Of a DNA stretch of 64,000 nucleotides, positions 35,980 to 49,400 are shown one piece after another. Where the stretch lies: positions 52,449,486-52,513,485 of the forward strand of contig CM074181.1 of the NCBI GenBank assembly GCA_037179385.1, in the 5' to 3' direction. This DNA comes from Holothuria scabra (Eukaryota > Echinodermata > Holothuroidea > Aspidochirotida > Holothuriidae). The notes below the pieces were generated by a model. It was not told the origin of the DNA. It saw only the letters and a program-made list of their open reading frames with translations, and did no database searches. How positions within the stretch are numbered: the stretch's first letter is position 1; each line of letters begins with the position of its first letter. The position numbers and the translations under genes are program-made.

Positions 35980-37607
35980 TGAATACAGAACATCAAATGC
36001 AAGCTGGGGGGAGGGGGGGGAGGGGGGAGTAGGAGTGTGAGCGAGACAGAACCTGGGTAGGAAGATAATAGGTCATTGCTTCATACTAGAGACAACTGTA
36101 AATAGTGTAAAGAAAAATCAACTAAGCCAAAGGAATTTTTATGACAACAATTTCACCTTGTTTGTTTCTTTTCTTCAGCATTGTTTTTTATTTTTCCTTC
36201 TCTTTTGTTTCCAAGTTTTTTTTCTGTTTTTGACAAAAATATGTCTTAACCAATTTCAGAACTTGACAGGTTACAAACAAACTGACAGGAAAGGCAAAAC
36301 ACAGAAACGAATGCTTACTAAAACATTGAAATTTGGAGGGTGCATTGAGACTTCCATCACAACAACACTTTTGAATTGCCAGGCATAGTGTACATCTTAC
36401 TTACTTAAACTGGAAGAAAGAGAGAGGAGAGTTTCTGCTTCTCCAAGGTTAAAAAAATGCTTTGAAGAAGCACACTGAATTGGCTCGTGAAACTCCCCAA
36501 TTCCCCATATCCTCAGTACAAATTAATGTTTCCTGAGTGGGGGAAATTACCAATTCAATTTGTTTTTTGAAAAATTTGTCACCAGATTCTTTTTCAATTC
36601 AAGTGATAAGGTATGCCCCCCCCCCTCAAAAAAAAAATACATATGTAATCAAAATTTTTAACATTTTGCCTAACTATTTAAGGTGAAACATGACTAATTT
36701 CATTATTAATAAGCATTGTCATATGGAAATACCCTTCAACACCCTTGTTACATTATCGATATCAACTCAATATGCCTCTTTAAATGCTTGATAATCTAAT
36801 ATTTCTGCCCATTGTGTAACAACAGCATGATGCTGTTAAACCAACATCTGCTGCAGACATACAACCAACTCTCCGAGCCATGAGGCATCCATCATTCCTG
36901 ACCAAAGCTCATTGTGAACATCAAGTAAACTTGTTTGAAATTTTCTCACTTAGCCAATATCTCACAAAGACAAATTCTCCTGATTATCTTTGTAAAACAG
37001 TAGCAAAATGAGACTGTAAATCTGTCGCTATGCATAAATTTACATTCTCACAAGGAATGTTTGCACATTTAAGTTTGGGACCGTTGCCTTTTCAAACCCG
37101 CATAATTGCAAATATAAAAGTGAATTAGGTGAGTATGTCTCACATGAAGAGAGAACACTACAGCCTCACCAACCTGTTGCAAGACATTAGCACTAACTTC
37201 GCACTACCTTGTCAATAATGTGAAACAGCAATAGAAAAAGTCAGAGGCCATTCTGTCAAGGAAGGATTCTCCAAAACGCACAATTTTAGTTCCACATTAG
37301 TGCTACTGCTACATTAGTGGGAGGAGTCTTACTTATATTTTTGCAAAATCTTTGCAGAAAATTTTGAACCCGTTCAAAACAGCATTTGTGATTCCTTGCC
37401 AATTCATGCAACAGTTTTGCTACAATTTTTATACTATATGGTGAATTTGGGAAGTTCAGTCACATACCATACATACATGTGAAATCTTGCTTTGTGAGAT
37501 ACTGGCTTATGCAAGAAAATCCTTCATAGTGTTGTGAGTCCATCGATATAATTGACCACACCCCTCTCTCACCTCTGCTATCCCTACAATATTATAGAAG
37601 TATTTAA

Positions 37608-37905
37608 ATCCAGCCATTCAACACCCCAAACTACAATTTTAGCAATAGTATAAAGATTCTCAATTTGGTCATCTTTGATTGACAGCTCGTTCAAAAAATT
37701 CAGAGAACTGTAGCTCATATAACACAGTATGTACTGTGCTGAGAGAGTTCTGATTACACATAAATGCCTTGTATGCTCACCTTGGAGCAATAAACTGGGA
37801 TTGTGGCTGGATGAGTGTGAGTTTTAGACAGTTGTGGGAGGGGCTAGAAGTTAGTATTTTGGGAGAATGTGGGCTGTTTGGTGGATCAATAACTACCTTT
37901 AAAAC
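37608..37905 (-). mobile_element. MITE family A, diverged reverse copy
   Basis: ACCCCAAACTACAATTTTAG on the left is the complement of the family's right end. GCAATAAACTGGGATTGTG and CAGTTGTGGGAGGGGC are complements of its left-half words. Ends are diverged. Confidence 0.6.
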
Positions 37906-38450
37906 CTCCCGCTCTTTCTGCTGGTGCTTTCATTTGAACAAACATTGCAACATCTAACATTTTGTGTAACAACTAGACCAAAAGTTTTCACTACAAATTG
38001 ATGGTCAGACCATGAGTCACTTTCTGGTATACTTTCCCAAAGACAATGATACGGACATCGCTACCATGCAGTTGGTTCATGTTTACACACTTTTTACCTG
38101 AATGGAAATGATTTCAAAATGTACCAGAAACAGTTACTTCTTCAAATAATCATATTTCAATACTGGCAATTGGCAAACCCAAGTCAGTTATCCCCCTTGT
38201 CCACCCATTGTTCTGCTGCAAGTCACCTAACTCAGGCTTGAAGCTGGAGTCATAGCTTGGACACTCATTTATAAAAACTCAACTTACCTGAATGCCTCAA
38301 TATGAGCCTTATGTTGGTAAAACATTAATACATATAAATACAACCAACCACATCTTGCAATTGCCCCCTTCCCCCTTGCAAGACCCATTGGCTAGTGTCT
38401 CAACCCCTCCCCCTCCCTTCCTAAGCTAGTATCAGCAATTTGTAGACTCA

Positions 38451-38456
38451 TTTATT
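38451..38456 (-). terminator. st7: Candidate ST7 polyadenylation signal
   Basis: TTTATT on the + strand (AATAAA on -) about 1.9 kb beyond the ST7 stop, the nearest canonical hexamer I noticed. A variant ATTAAA is nearer, at 39985-39990. Either could serve; neither is proven. Confidence 0.25.
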
Positions 38457-40357
38457 CAAGTTTAATGTCACCTCTTTACCTAAATGCCAACCTTAACCAT
38501 CCATTAGAAAGAATGCCACAATATGTAAGATCCTCAACCCCCTTAACCCCTTTCAAAAAAAAAAAAAGAAAAGACCATCAACATACAACATTTACAATTA
38601 ATGTCAAATCAAAGCATCTTTGCAAGTATTCACCCTTGTAACACTTCTTCAAACCCCTGGCACTAATTTAAGTCATGAAGTGTAACATCATAGTCCTGCA
38701 TTGGCAAGATTCTTAAGTATAGGTGTCCTCATAAAGTAGAATTATTCTTTCATGCTCTCAGATTTCTCAATTTAAGAACTCAGGCAAAGTACTATCTTGT
38801 CAATGTCCCCAAGTCTAAGCACACTATATGATAGTGGCATTGCAAAGACATCAATTAATTGTGGAGACAATTTATCATCAAAACAAATCAATTCACAGTT
38901 AGACATCCTCTTAAAATTGTTCAAAAAAATACGAAATATATGACCTAGGTTTCTTCTGTAATATTTTTCATAAATGCTGTGGGACTGTGGTCAGAAATCC
39001 ATAATCTCCTTAATCACAAGATAAAATGACCTGTGACTTGAATAGTCTGCATACTGAAACCAAAAGTGTACATGTAACTTAAACTCTGCTGAGTGGTGAT
39101 GTAATGTTTTCCTCGTTTTGATGACCATAAGTCAATGAACTTTTATGTTCACTGGGAAGTAACATTGCAGAGTACATATAACATAACGTACACATCAATC
39201 TTTTTTCCAATGAAACTTTGAACCTCCCAAACAATACTGACTTGATAAACCATTCCCTTGGGTAAAGTATGTGAAAATGTGTGGGCAATTTCTATTAGTG
39301 CTGTTTTTCCTCTAAGTCAAAACAAAAGAATGACAAGGGCCATCACTCTTGCCTAGCAAGATATTAGGTTTTGTATGCAGCAACCCATTATGGAAACCCT
39401 TTGGGAATGGTCAAAGCACCTTTTTCAGCAGCCGACTGATGTAGCCCTGAATTTAACATGAAAAAATACACCATGACTTGAAATTGATGGCAGATGTAAT
39501 GAGGGAAATATATAACGTAAAATCTTCACTGAAGAGCTTCACTATAATGGATCATATCCCAAACCAACTGACTGTCAAATTTACTTTCTGGTGAGAATAG
39601 TTGAGTCTGCCTGATTTGAAAACTTTTTAAGGGGGAACACAGGATAAGGCAAATAGTTCAAAATTCACAAGCTAAAATGCAACTTGCAAATGCCGCAACC
39701 TAGAAAACGACATGTGGTATTTCAAGAATTTAGAAGGCCAACATGACATCCTTCTGAAAAAAGCACAAACCATATTAACTCCTCATAATTATTGTATTCA
39801 TACTTCTGGTCTAATTTTAATTATAAGCAGCAGAAAAGCATTGAGCAAAAAAAAAATGCTGCTGGAATTGAACAAACTCCAAATGCACTTTGTGAGAAAA
39901 ATAAAAATAAAAATAGTACTAATGGTTGGAGATACACAAATTACAGAAACAGGCACTGACAATGAATTGAACACTAGAAGGCCTTTTAATGTTGGTGTAG
40001 CAACTGCTACAAACTTAACAATGGAAGTACCCTACCCTACAATCTTTGTGCTTTGTGAAGCTAAAACAGAACCATGACCGATGCAGTTGTTAACCTTTGT
40101 CAAAACTGACCACTGAGGTGGAAACCTTCATACAAACAGATGAGAAGACAAAAGGGAAAAATTTTCCAAACATTAACGCCAAAAATAAACATCTGTGGAA
40201 CGAACAAACCAAATAAATTACTATCCTAAGTGACTACGGCACAATCTTTTACACCTCTGAGATGCAACGTCATTATGAAATGGTCAAGACAAGAAAAACC
40301 AGCATGTTTTTGCTGAAAGCTCCAGGTCACACTGATATTGTACCCTCTGACTGACAC

Positions 40358-40453
40358 TCAGAGTCTTGTCAACTGATGCCACAAGCTATTGGGGACTACA
40401 CTCTCCAGCTTTTCCATAAGAAAACTGAACGGAGCTGACAGTGATGCCAAAAA
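40358..40453 (-). CDS. st7: ST7 last coding exon
   Basis: Acceptor CTTTCAG just above 40453. Encodes 31 residues ([20 protein letters not shown], then [11 protein letters not shown]) and TGA at 40360-40358. The ending matches the human ST7 C-terminus, which also reads SLWHQLTR. Confidence 0.93.
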   Translation of the reverse strand, partial: FLASLSAPFSFLMEKLESVVPNSLWHQLTRL

Positions 40454-43400
40454 CTGAAAGAAAAAGAAGAAATAAAAATTTGATGAGATTTACTTCATTT
40501 CATAGGTGTGGGAAAAGAAAACAAAAGTGTCTGATGTTACAATGTGACAATCAAACCTTGCATCAAATTTGACATTTAGATGGCCATTTCTATAGCCAAG
40601 AATCAAGATACAGGTCTATTTGTGATTTTTTTGTTTTGTTCATACTTACCTATTACTACTGAAATTATTCTGCCATTAGTGCTTAAGCAATTGCAACTAA
40701 CAGGGTTGGTACCTCTAAGATCAATCGATCAATCAATCAATCAATCAATCAATTTATCAATCGATCAGTCAATCAATCAACCAATGACGTTTATATCCCA
40801 CCAAAATCATACAGATGCTCTAAGACACTTCCAGGCATATTCTAGTAAGTTTTTTACAAGGGTCTCATAAGAGAAAAAAAATGGTTTCAGACAATGTCCT
40901 CTCAAACACTGTTGCAATACCCTTTCATAACTGAAAAAATCTCACTTTAAAAATTGGTTAATTTTTGTTCAAAATTATCTCCATTTTTCAACAAAGCCAC
41001 AGAAAGTTATGCAATCTTAGCACACTGCCTCAGATGCAGAAGCCTTTTGTTTCTTAACAACTGAATGTCCTGTTTGCCGTTGAAATTTGATATTGCTGGG
41101 GTATTTTCCTGTAGATCTAGCATTACCTTACTTCACCATCCATGCACTAGACAAGACAATGTTAATTGATAGTCACTACAGCAGCATCACAATTATAACT
41201 AAATATAATGCAATGTCACATTAATTTGCTGCAATGACAAAGATTCCCATAATGCACTATTTCTCAAGAAGAAAATTGCATTAGTTGGAAAATGAAAATC
41301 TTTCTATTGCTATATGATATTAAGATGCAGTTTTCACCAAATAAGAGAGAAAACTATTCTGAATGCTATAAAGTCCATGAATTTTGTCTCTAGCAAATGA
41401 AGTTAATGAATTTTGCCTCTAGCAAATCTCTTTAAAACAGACATTTACTGCTGATAAGTATCATAAAACATGTGGGTCTTGAAGAAAAACTTCCAAATTT
41501 CCTATCTATTGTCTTTTATTTGTTAAGTAAGTCTGTTCCATTATATTTTGGGAATGTACACTGATACACATTTGATAAGAACCTCATACTGATCACCACA
41601 CTTCCATAGGAAATGTCAACCAAAAAGATGTTTTTTTTTAAAAAGATCACAATGATGGTACCTTACACTTAAGCTTGCTGTCCAAATTGCACAAGCAACT
41701 TTAAAATGACAGTTGCCCTTACAAATGGGGTAAGTACAAATTTTAGCTACTGCCTGGCATGCTGGAAAGTTGCAAATCTTTATAGTGACGAAAGCAGTTC
41801 TTGCCCAAATATACATTATCTTGGCAGCAAGGGTGGTAAGAGTGTAACAATACATTTTGTTTTCTATTATCACAATCATTACAACAAAGAACAAGGCAAA
41901 TATTCTCTTACTACAATAACATTCCTCACTATCTAAATTGGAAAATCCACGGATTTGTATTATATTCAGGACTTTTTGGTTCATCCGCATGTCAGAAAGG
42001 GGATTATTTGTCACTTGAAACACCTAAACTAGTTATCCAAACCAAAACTGCCAAAATTTTTCTCGGACTATTTTTTTCATGTGGTAAAGCCATTCGGCCA
42101 GTGAATAATCATGTAACATTCCTTTCCTGACACTTACTGCCTTAGCGAAAGCACCCATCGGTTCTGGAAACTGGTGCGTAAGCAATGCCAGACTTGCTGT
42201 GAATGTACACAAACCAGCAGTAAACAAGATGAAGAATGGTAACTCCTTTTTAGGATAGACTGATACTTCATGGAAGCCTGAAAATAAATGAAAGTGGACA
42301 AATAAAACCCAAATTTATGTTTCAATTTTATTACTAACTCAATTTCAATGGTCCTTTTTTTCTTTACAAAGATCAGCATGAAGCAACTTAAAAAAAGTAA
42401 CAAGTGCTTAGCTGAGCCTGCATGTCTTAAAATGCTGACTTTCATAACTCACTTTTCTATTGTCTAAGTGTCGTATACCAAATTTCAAACCATCCGCTCA
42501 CCATTGCACCAACATTCTATTCAACTTAGGTTACAAACAATCACACAATGGATTAAGTTTTACATTCAGATATGTTCATGTTCATTCCGACATGTTGAAC
42601 TGATCCTGCTTCAAATGTAAATTTCAAAGCCCCAATTATTTATTGCCTAACTGTAGTACATCAAATATTAAAAACCCATTGCTGGAGGTCCTTCTATTCC
42701 AATTGGATTGCAGACAATTACAAAGTGGATTGATGGGGCACAAGTGCACAGGTCTTGAATTTTAAGGCATGCAAAATCCATCACACACCATCACTCGGCT
42801 CAAAATTACGTTTAAAAAATGTGATATTTTGCACACCTAGATGAAGAAAACAAACTCACATAAGTCTATTAAAGTTAAATAAAACAGCACAAGGACAACC
42901 AAATACTACTTAATTTCCTACGGAGTGTGATTTGTAGCACACCTGGAAAATCTTTAAACTCGTGGACTGATTGTTAAGAAAACTCCATTTAAATATTCTG
43001 CATGTTGTGGGCCCCAGTTTCCTGAAGCAGAATGAAATATCTATGCATGGGATAATTGTATCATTAGATACAGAAGGGACTCAAGTGAAAAAGGTTATAT
43101 TACCAGGGGCCCGTTCCACAAAGAGTTACGCACGATCTTAAGTATGATTTACTGTTGGCTTAAGTATGGTGAATCAAACTTAAGATTGTGCGTAGCTCTT
43201 TATGGAACAGCCCCCAGTTCATATTGCACTGGATATGTACATATTCATGAAGTAATAGATTCTCTTTTTGGTACTGAGTGGATCTGTGGATGGGCCTTTT
43301 CTACATTTTTTTTAATTTGTAATAAATGTTAACTAGTGGATGTACTGATGAAGAGAAATGAAAGCAAAATTTTCAGTAGTTTCTTAAAGTGATTGGGAGG

Positions 43401-46400
43401 TTGAACTGATGATGAAACCAGCTGATTTACATACTTAACAAGATTCATTTAATGCTATTAGCAATTAGACATACAGTGTTTACTCATTTTAACCCCTTTT
43501 GACTATTCACCCACCCCTGACCCCTGACCCCTGGCTGGAGACACATAAAAATAACATTGATGGACCTGCATACTGTACTTCTCATTTCACATATGCAAGT
43601 GAAAATTTACAAGAAGGGGTGATAGTGACATTATAATCACAAACTTCCCAATACTCACAGTATATCATGTAAAATTTTAAGTCTTGAGACAATTCAACTC
43701 AAACCTAATCCCTTTAACATTTAAACCAAACCATCAAACATGAACCAAGCATGATATACATGTCTCCAGACATGAATGTGATACCTTACAAATCAAAATG
43801 TGACAAATCAGTGGCACAAACCTGTGGTGTCATGAATATTTATACCTAAATCTTATGTGCAGTGGCCTAGAGTTTACCACATAAATGTTCTTTTGAATAT
43901 TCACAAGTAAAAGTTCTAAAAACCCCACAAGACTTTGCAGGGTATGCAACCATGTTGAAGCAAAGCATTCGCTTCAATAAGTCATAATGATTTTGCTTAT
44001 GTTTGTCCTTCTTTAACAACAACATCTGTAAAACTGCCGGTTCATCATTTTTTTAATCTTACACTCAGCCCAAAGGCTCCACTTATTGCAACCATTTTAC
44101 AGATCCAAAACACATATATTTACTTGAGAAAATACACTAAAAATCATCAGGATTTGATGGAAGCCATTCTTACTTGGTAGCAATTCCCTGTCCACACTTT
44201 CCGTGCAACTGGGATATGGATAAAAAAGATGACCTTTTTCCAATGGGTATGGGATCATTCTAAACGTTCCTTCCCACGTGCAATGGAGTAGCTGGAGAGC
44301 GCCATCTACTCTCTTCCAATGCGGGAGATGGAAGAAACTGTATGCGATACCTTCACTATCACCCCTTTTGAGGATATGTTCTGGTGGCAAGATGAGTCCC
44401 TTCATTTCCAACAAATACTGGGGACAGAAAAGATACAAGACAGTGGGAAATAATGGTAGAGAATAGACATAACAGTTAGTAAGATGGAGTTTTACTGGTT
44501 CAAGTTGAGCCGGCCACGGCCTTTTTTCCAGTTGAGAATAGATGTAAATGTGTTTATATTTATTAATATATATTTAAAAGATTTAGTAGTGCTAACGAGT
44601 GATGAGGTATTTAAGTCATATTCTGATGGGGTTATACTACGGATCAGAAATAAAAGACAAAATTATTCCAGACTATTTCTTCTAATCTGTGACAATACTT
44701 CAATACCACTTTCCTATCCTGCACAATATCTTTTTCCTAACTAAAGTATTGTAAATATTGGTTTTTTCAGTTACAAAAAATTTCAAATCCTCAACAGGGT
44801 AACATAATATTATGTTACGTGGGTACATTGTGTCAGATTCCTTTTGTTTTGCTTTACAATGAATTTCCTGTTTTTCCTTGAAATTTGATGCAGTTGGAAT
44901 GTTTGAATATCTTTTCCTGTAGACGTAGCATTACCCTTCATGATATGAAGTGTATAGCAAACAATGGTGCTAAATATTCCCTGCAGGTGCATCACAATTA
45001 TACACAAATCAAATGCGATATCAATATAATGTGCTGTGATGATATGAAATGATACGACATGGGAGTTAAGTCAATCTGAACCTCCAATATTCCAAGTTGA
45101 CTAGACTTATTTTGAGTAGCTGTTGAGGACCAAGACCTTCCTCCCTGTGTATCTTTGGTTGAGTTACATTCAATGTTTATCATGTAAGCCAAGTCACCTC
45201 AGGTCCTCATTGAGGCTAAATAAAAAATATCTGTAGTTTGAAGTCCCCTCTTGCAGTCTTCTTCCCACCACTTAGTGCCACATAAATATATTTAAATACA
45301 TTTGATAAGTCTAAAACTGCAATTGAGTGACGTGACTGTACATCCCAAGTCTCTAGTTCTGACCTCATCTGGAAGCCACACTCTTGTGGCAAAAATAAGT
45401 ACTTACCTTAGGAACATGTGGATTGAACTCTACTGCTCTGTGTATAGCCTCTACAGCATTCATTTCTGCTGTTGTTAATCCTCGCTTGGATGCTATCTCT
45501 GGTGAGAATCTTTGAAAGATGACAAAATGACAGTGAAATTATCCCAGTGTGTCACACTTCTGAAAAAAATCAATTCTTGACTGCTAGTTAGCAAAGCACG
45601 TGGCAGGCACCTGTTAGGGCCCATGGATAACATCAGTATTGCAAGGTGACTTAAGTACCATGTCCAAACCATAGGATACAGCCCCTCAGTTAGGCTGCAG
45701 CCCCCTCAGCTATGGTTTGTTGCTTCACACATTATGAAAGCATGTGTACAAGGATTGCAGCCACAGCAAAAATAGCGCAGCATTAATAAAGTTTTCGTGT
45801 CTCCCAAACATTGTACATTTTTAATCAGAAAGACAAATAATACATGAACAAATGAACTGCACACTTGCCAACATTTTCATCTCAGGAAATGGAGCATATG
45901 TAAGCAGATGATATGCTGTGGGAGGCTACAGTTACAAGCACTAACCTCATTGGGTGGGGTCCAGGGGACAAAACACCTTTCCCCTCTGAATGTTCACAAT
46001 TCATGTGTGCATCACAAAAAATGTAACCAAGAATTGGCTTTATTTTTGCCAATCTGTTGCTTTGCAACTTTTCTGATCTTTTTTATTAGTATAATCATAC
46101 TATACTGTTAAACCATAAGAATGTAACATTCTAACTTTTATGGGTTTCAAAAAGCAGAAAACAGAACAGTTCCACTTAAAACAGTACAGTTGGAAAGAAT
46201 GGAACTGCATAAACTACATTATAACAGTCTACTTACTTGTCACAAACTGCTCTAGCTTTTAATAATGCTGCTGTGTAACAAATAGTTGCTGACTTTGGCA
46301 AGCTTATATCATCGTATTTGGCAAGTAGTGCCTGTACATCAGCATATAACTGTATCTCCAGCAGAGCTTCTATGAGATTCTCGTGGATTTGAAACATGCT

Positions 46401-49400
46401 TACGACAGGAAATTCTTTAATCAACTGTGGAAACAATTGCAAAAAATTGTGATGTGACATATCTATTTATGATAGAAATAACTATTAGCAGTACATTTTC
46501 AATTGTGTGCCAAGCAGGTTTCCCATAAATTTTCCACACAGATTGTTCATAACTTCAATGTTCAAGATGGTGTGAATTATCTTTGGGTACAAATCATGGT
46601 TCCCCTTCAAATACTTTTCATAAAATGTATGCAACAATTGCAACTAAAGCTAATTTGTGTACAAAGCATGTTCTCTACACATTTTGCGTATGAAGTATTC
46701 ATGACTTATTCATATTCACTTTAAGAGCTAAGAAAGATCTGCTGCATTTTTTAAGGGAAATATTGCACTTGTTTAACAAGAAAATTTTATCCTTTTAAAA
46801 CCAATTTATATTGGCAAAGAGTGATAAATAATTAATAATAAGGCAGTAAAGTAGCCTTCTTTTCAAGAAAAATGTTTCCCTCAGATAGAAATTCAGTAAT
46901 TTGTTGCTCAAGAATAATTTGTTCACCCAAACTTTCAACATTTCAAAAGATGCAACTTCCATAACTCTTCTTGTGCATAATATTTTGAGGAGATGAAGCT
47001 ATTGGGGTTTATTGTTGAAACAGAATGATTTGATAATGACTAGACCTTTTTACTTTAATGCTATGTTGCAGCATTTTAAATGCAATATTTCCCTTTAATA
47101 TACATTTCAACACTTGTTCATGTGAGTCTTGTTGAATAGTCAGATTGGGAAATGTTAACATGCAATGCATCTTGGCAATGTTTCAAAGGTGGAGGGAACA
47201 TCTACCATTGAATGAGTTGTTAGTTTGTGTATCCTTTGTGTTAGTTAGTTAGAGTTTTACGGCTTTTCCAACCAATTGGTTTAAGTTGTGCCGGCCACGG
47301 TCTTTTTTCCCAGTTGTGGCTCACTGGCTTGTTTTCCTTACCTACTACATTGCTTATGCAGAGCACCAATCACAGTGGCTAAAGGTTCCCATTTTAAAGT
47401 CTTCGGTATGAGACGACCAGGACTCGAACTCCTAACATCTCAACTGCAATTAGGATGCTTTAACCACTTGACCATGGATGTATACTTTGAGGTTTAAACA
47501 TTTGTCAATCCTTTTACCAAAGCAGTCAAAGTACATGCTGGAATAAAACACGGTCAGCCAGCAGTCTTATGAAATGATATCCATATATGAACATATGTGA
47601 GGGTGTTGTCATGGTGCAAATGCAAACCAACTCACATGATTGAGAGCTTAGCAAGGTTCCCATATTTTTCAAAAGAGCTAACTAAAACTGGATATTCGAT
47701 TAGAAAAGGATCTAAAATGAACATTCCTGCCAGAGGGAATAGCCAGGGAATTGAATCCTCAGGTCAGGTAAACAGGAAAGAAGAATAGAACTGGCGCCAA
47801 ACAAACATTGATTCAGGGCAGAAAATCTGATTTACCCTGCAGGTCGATGAAAATCAGTGAATTTTTATCCTGAGCATATGTTGCTGATCTGCATTCCCAT
47901 AAGAATATGATATACCATAGCAGATTGAGATCCACCACACTAACTCAATTGGGAACAAGGCCAAACTGAAGTGTAACCAAAGAGTCACTGCAACAGTAAC
48001 AAAATCTGGTTGTATGAAACCCAGATATACAGTATATGCAGCTGTCCTAGAAAAACTAGAAAATGGAAAATCATATGAAACACATAGTGCTGACTTTCAT
48101 TTTTTAAAAGGATGAAGTGCAGCATATTGCATTTCTAGAGTGTATATCTGATTTCACTTTCTACACCCATTACTTTTTGTTTCTCTTGTATAATTTCATA
48201 AGTTACCTTCAAACACATGAAACATTACCTTATTTCAATATTCATCACCAGAGACATGCTGCAAGAGACTGAAAGCACATTAACTGACCGACTGCATAGC
48301 CAAGTGGTTAAAGCATCTGACTCGCAGCTGTAAGGTATGGAGCTCAACTCCTAGCCGGGTCATACTTTAAAAATGGAACTTACACCATTATGCTTCCTGC
48401 TCAGCATAAGCAATGGAGTAGGGAAAACAAGCCAGACAGCCCCAACTGAGAAAAGGGCCATGGTCAGCCTGATTTAAACCAACTGGTTAGAAACTGAGCA
48501 TTAAAACCTCATCTAAATAAACAAAATGATAGCACATTGAAGACAAGCTGTAACTAGGAAGACCCTTTCCTAAGGGTAGCCCTTCCCTTCTACTGTACCT
48601 GTGACAGTTCACATGCTATTTTGCATTGCACAAACAAGCTGCCTTCCCTTCCACAGATGTGCAATATTATTTCTTTTTGCTAGGGAGGGAAAAGGGGGGT
48701 GGATGGGAGTGCCATTTTGCACTTTTCCAGACTTTGGCTCACTCAAGTCAGTTGCACTTTTTCATTCCTTCATACTTTATCAGCCCATATTTGCTACATT
48801 TTGGTCAATCAACATTGCTATGTAAAAGATACAACAGAGACCAAAATGAACCTGTAACTTACATCTCTCATCATTTTGACAGCTTCCTTTGTTCTCCCCA
48901 AACGCCTCATAATCATTGCTAACCGCCTCTTAATATAAACCAAGGTGTTCAAATCTCGTCCTGTTTGAAAGAGACAGAGACACTCACTGCTAATGGATAA
49001 AAACAAGAATTACACTAAAATCACATCAATTCTTTATCAAGTACATACTTCCATTGTGTGCTTTCAATATTAAAATTAATGAATTTTTTTTATTTAATTG
49101 CATTATTCCTTCCTTACACAACAGCAAAAGACATTTAACATTTATGAAAATTCTGACACCTGCTCACGTAATTTAAACTTATCTCCAGAGGCATACTATT
49201 ACAAATATTCCATACTGATTTTTTTTTCATAGTTCATGCAATACTTCTCCTTCTGTGACAGGATGGGGAAATCCTCTGGGATGTAATAATATTCCAAAAT
49301 CATTCCATTCTATACTGTGTCTTAGGAAACAATGCAAATGCAACTATTTTTCTTCATGTAAGATTTACTTGCACCTCATTTACATTTTGAAGTTTCATGC

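Larger units (their letters stand above)
35210..40357. other. Convergent intergenic region between Wnt2 and ST7
   Basis: Contains the 3' untranslated regions of both genes and no recognisable coding exon. A C/T- and A-rich stretch spans 36001-36650, and a reverse MITE family A copy is at 37608-37905. CpG falls sharply between about 36.0 and 36.5 kb: none was counted in 38101-38460. That places most of this interval in the same compositional domain as the ST7 gene body. Confidence 0.7.
40454..42137 (-). other. st7: ST7 intron between the last two coding exons
   Basis: Contains an (ATCA)n microsatellite (40720-40785) and a dispersed repeat C copy (41040-41255). The 135-codon open frame at 42023-41616 (-) is not supported by similarity. 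Confidence 0.7.
44418..45406 (-). other. st7: ST7 intron
   Basis: Contains a SINE fragment (44490-44540) and dispersed repeat C copy 2 (44815-45070). Confidence 0.7.
46425..48862 (-). other. st7: ST7 intron
   Basis: Contains MITE family B copy 2 (46751-47098) and two near-complete SINEs in opposite orientation (47241-47479 and 48288-48522). Confidence 0.75.

Noticed and set aside
40720..40785. Regularly spaced repeat units resembling an array
   Set aside because: A simple ATCA tetranucleotide microsatellite without unique spacers; not a CRISPR array.
41616..42023. 135-codon open frame (-) just downstream of an ST7 exon
   Set aside because: Intronic, no similarity, and the true last ST7 exon is at 40453-40358.
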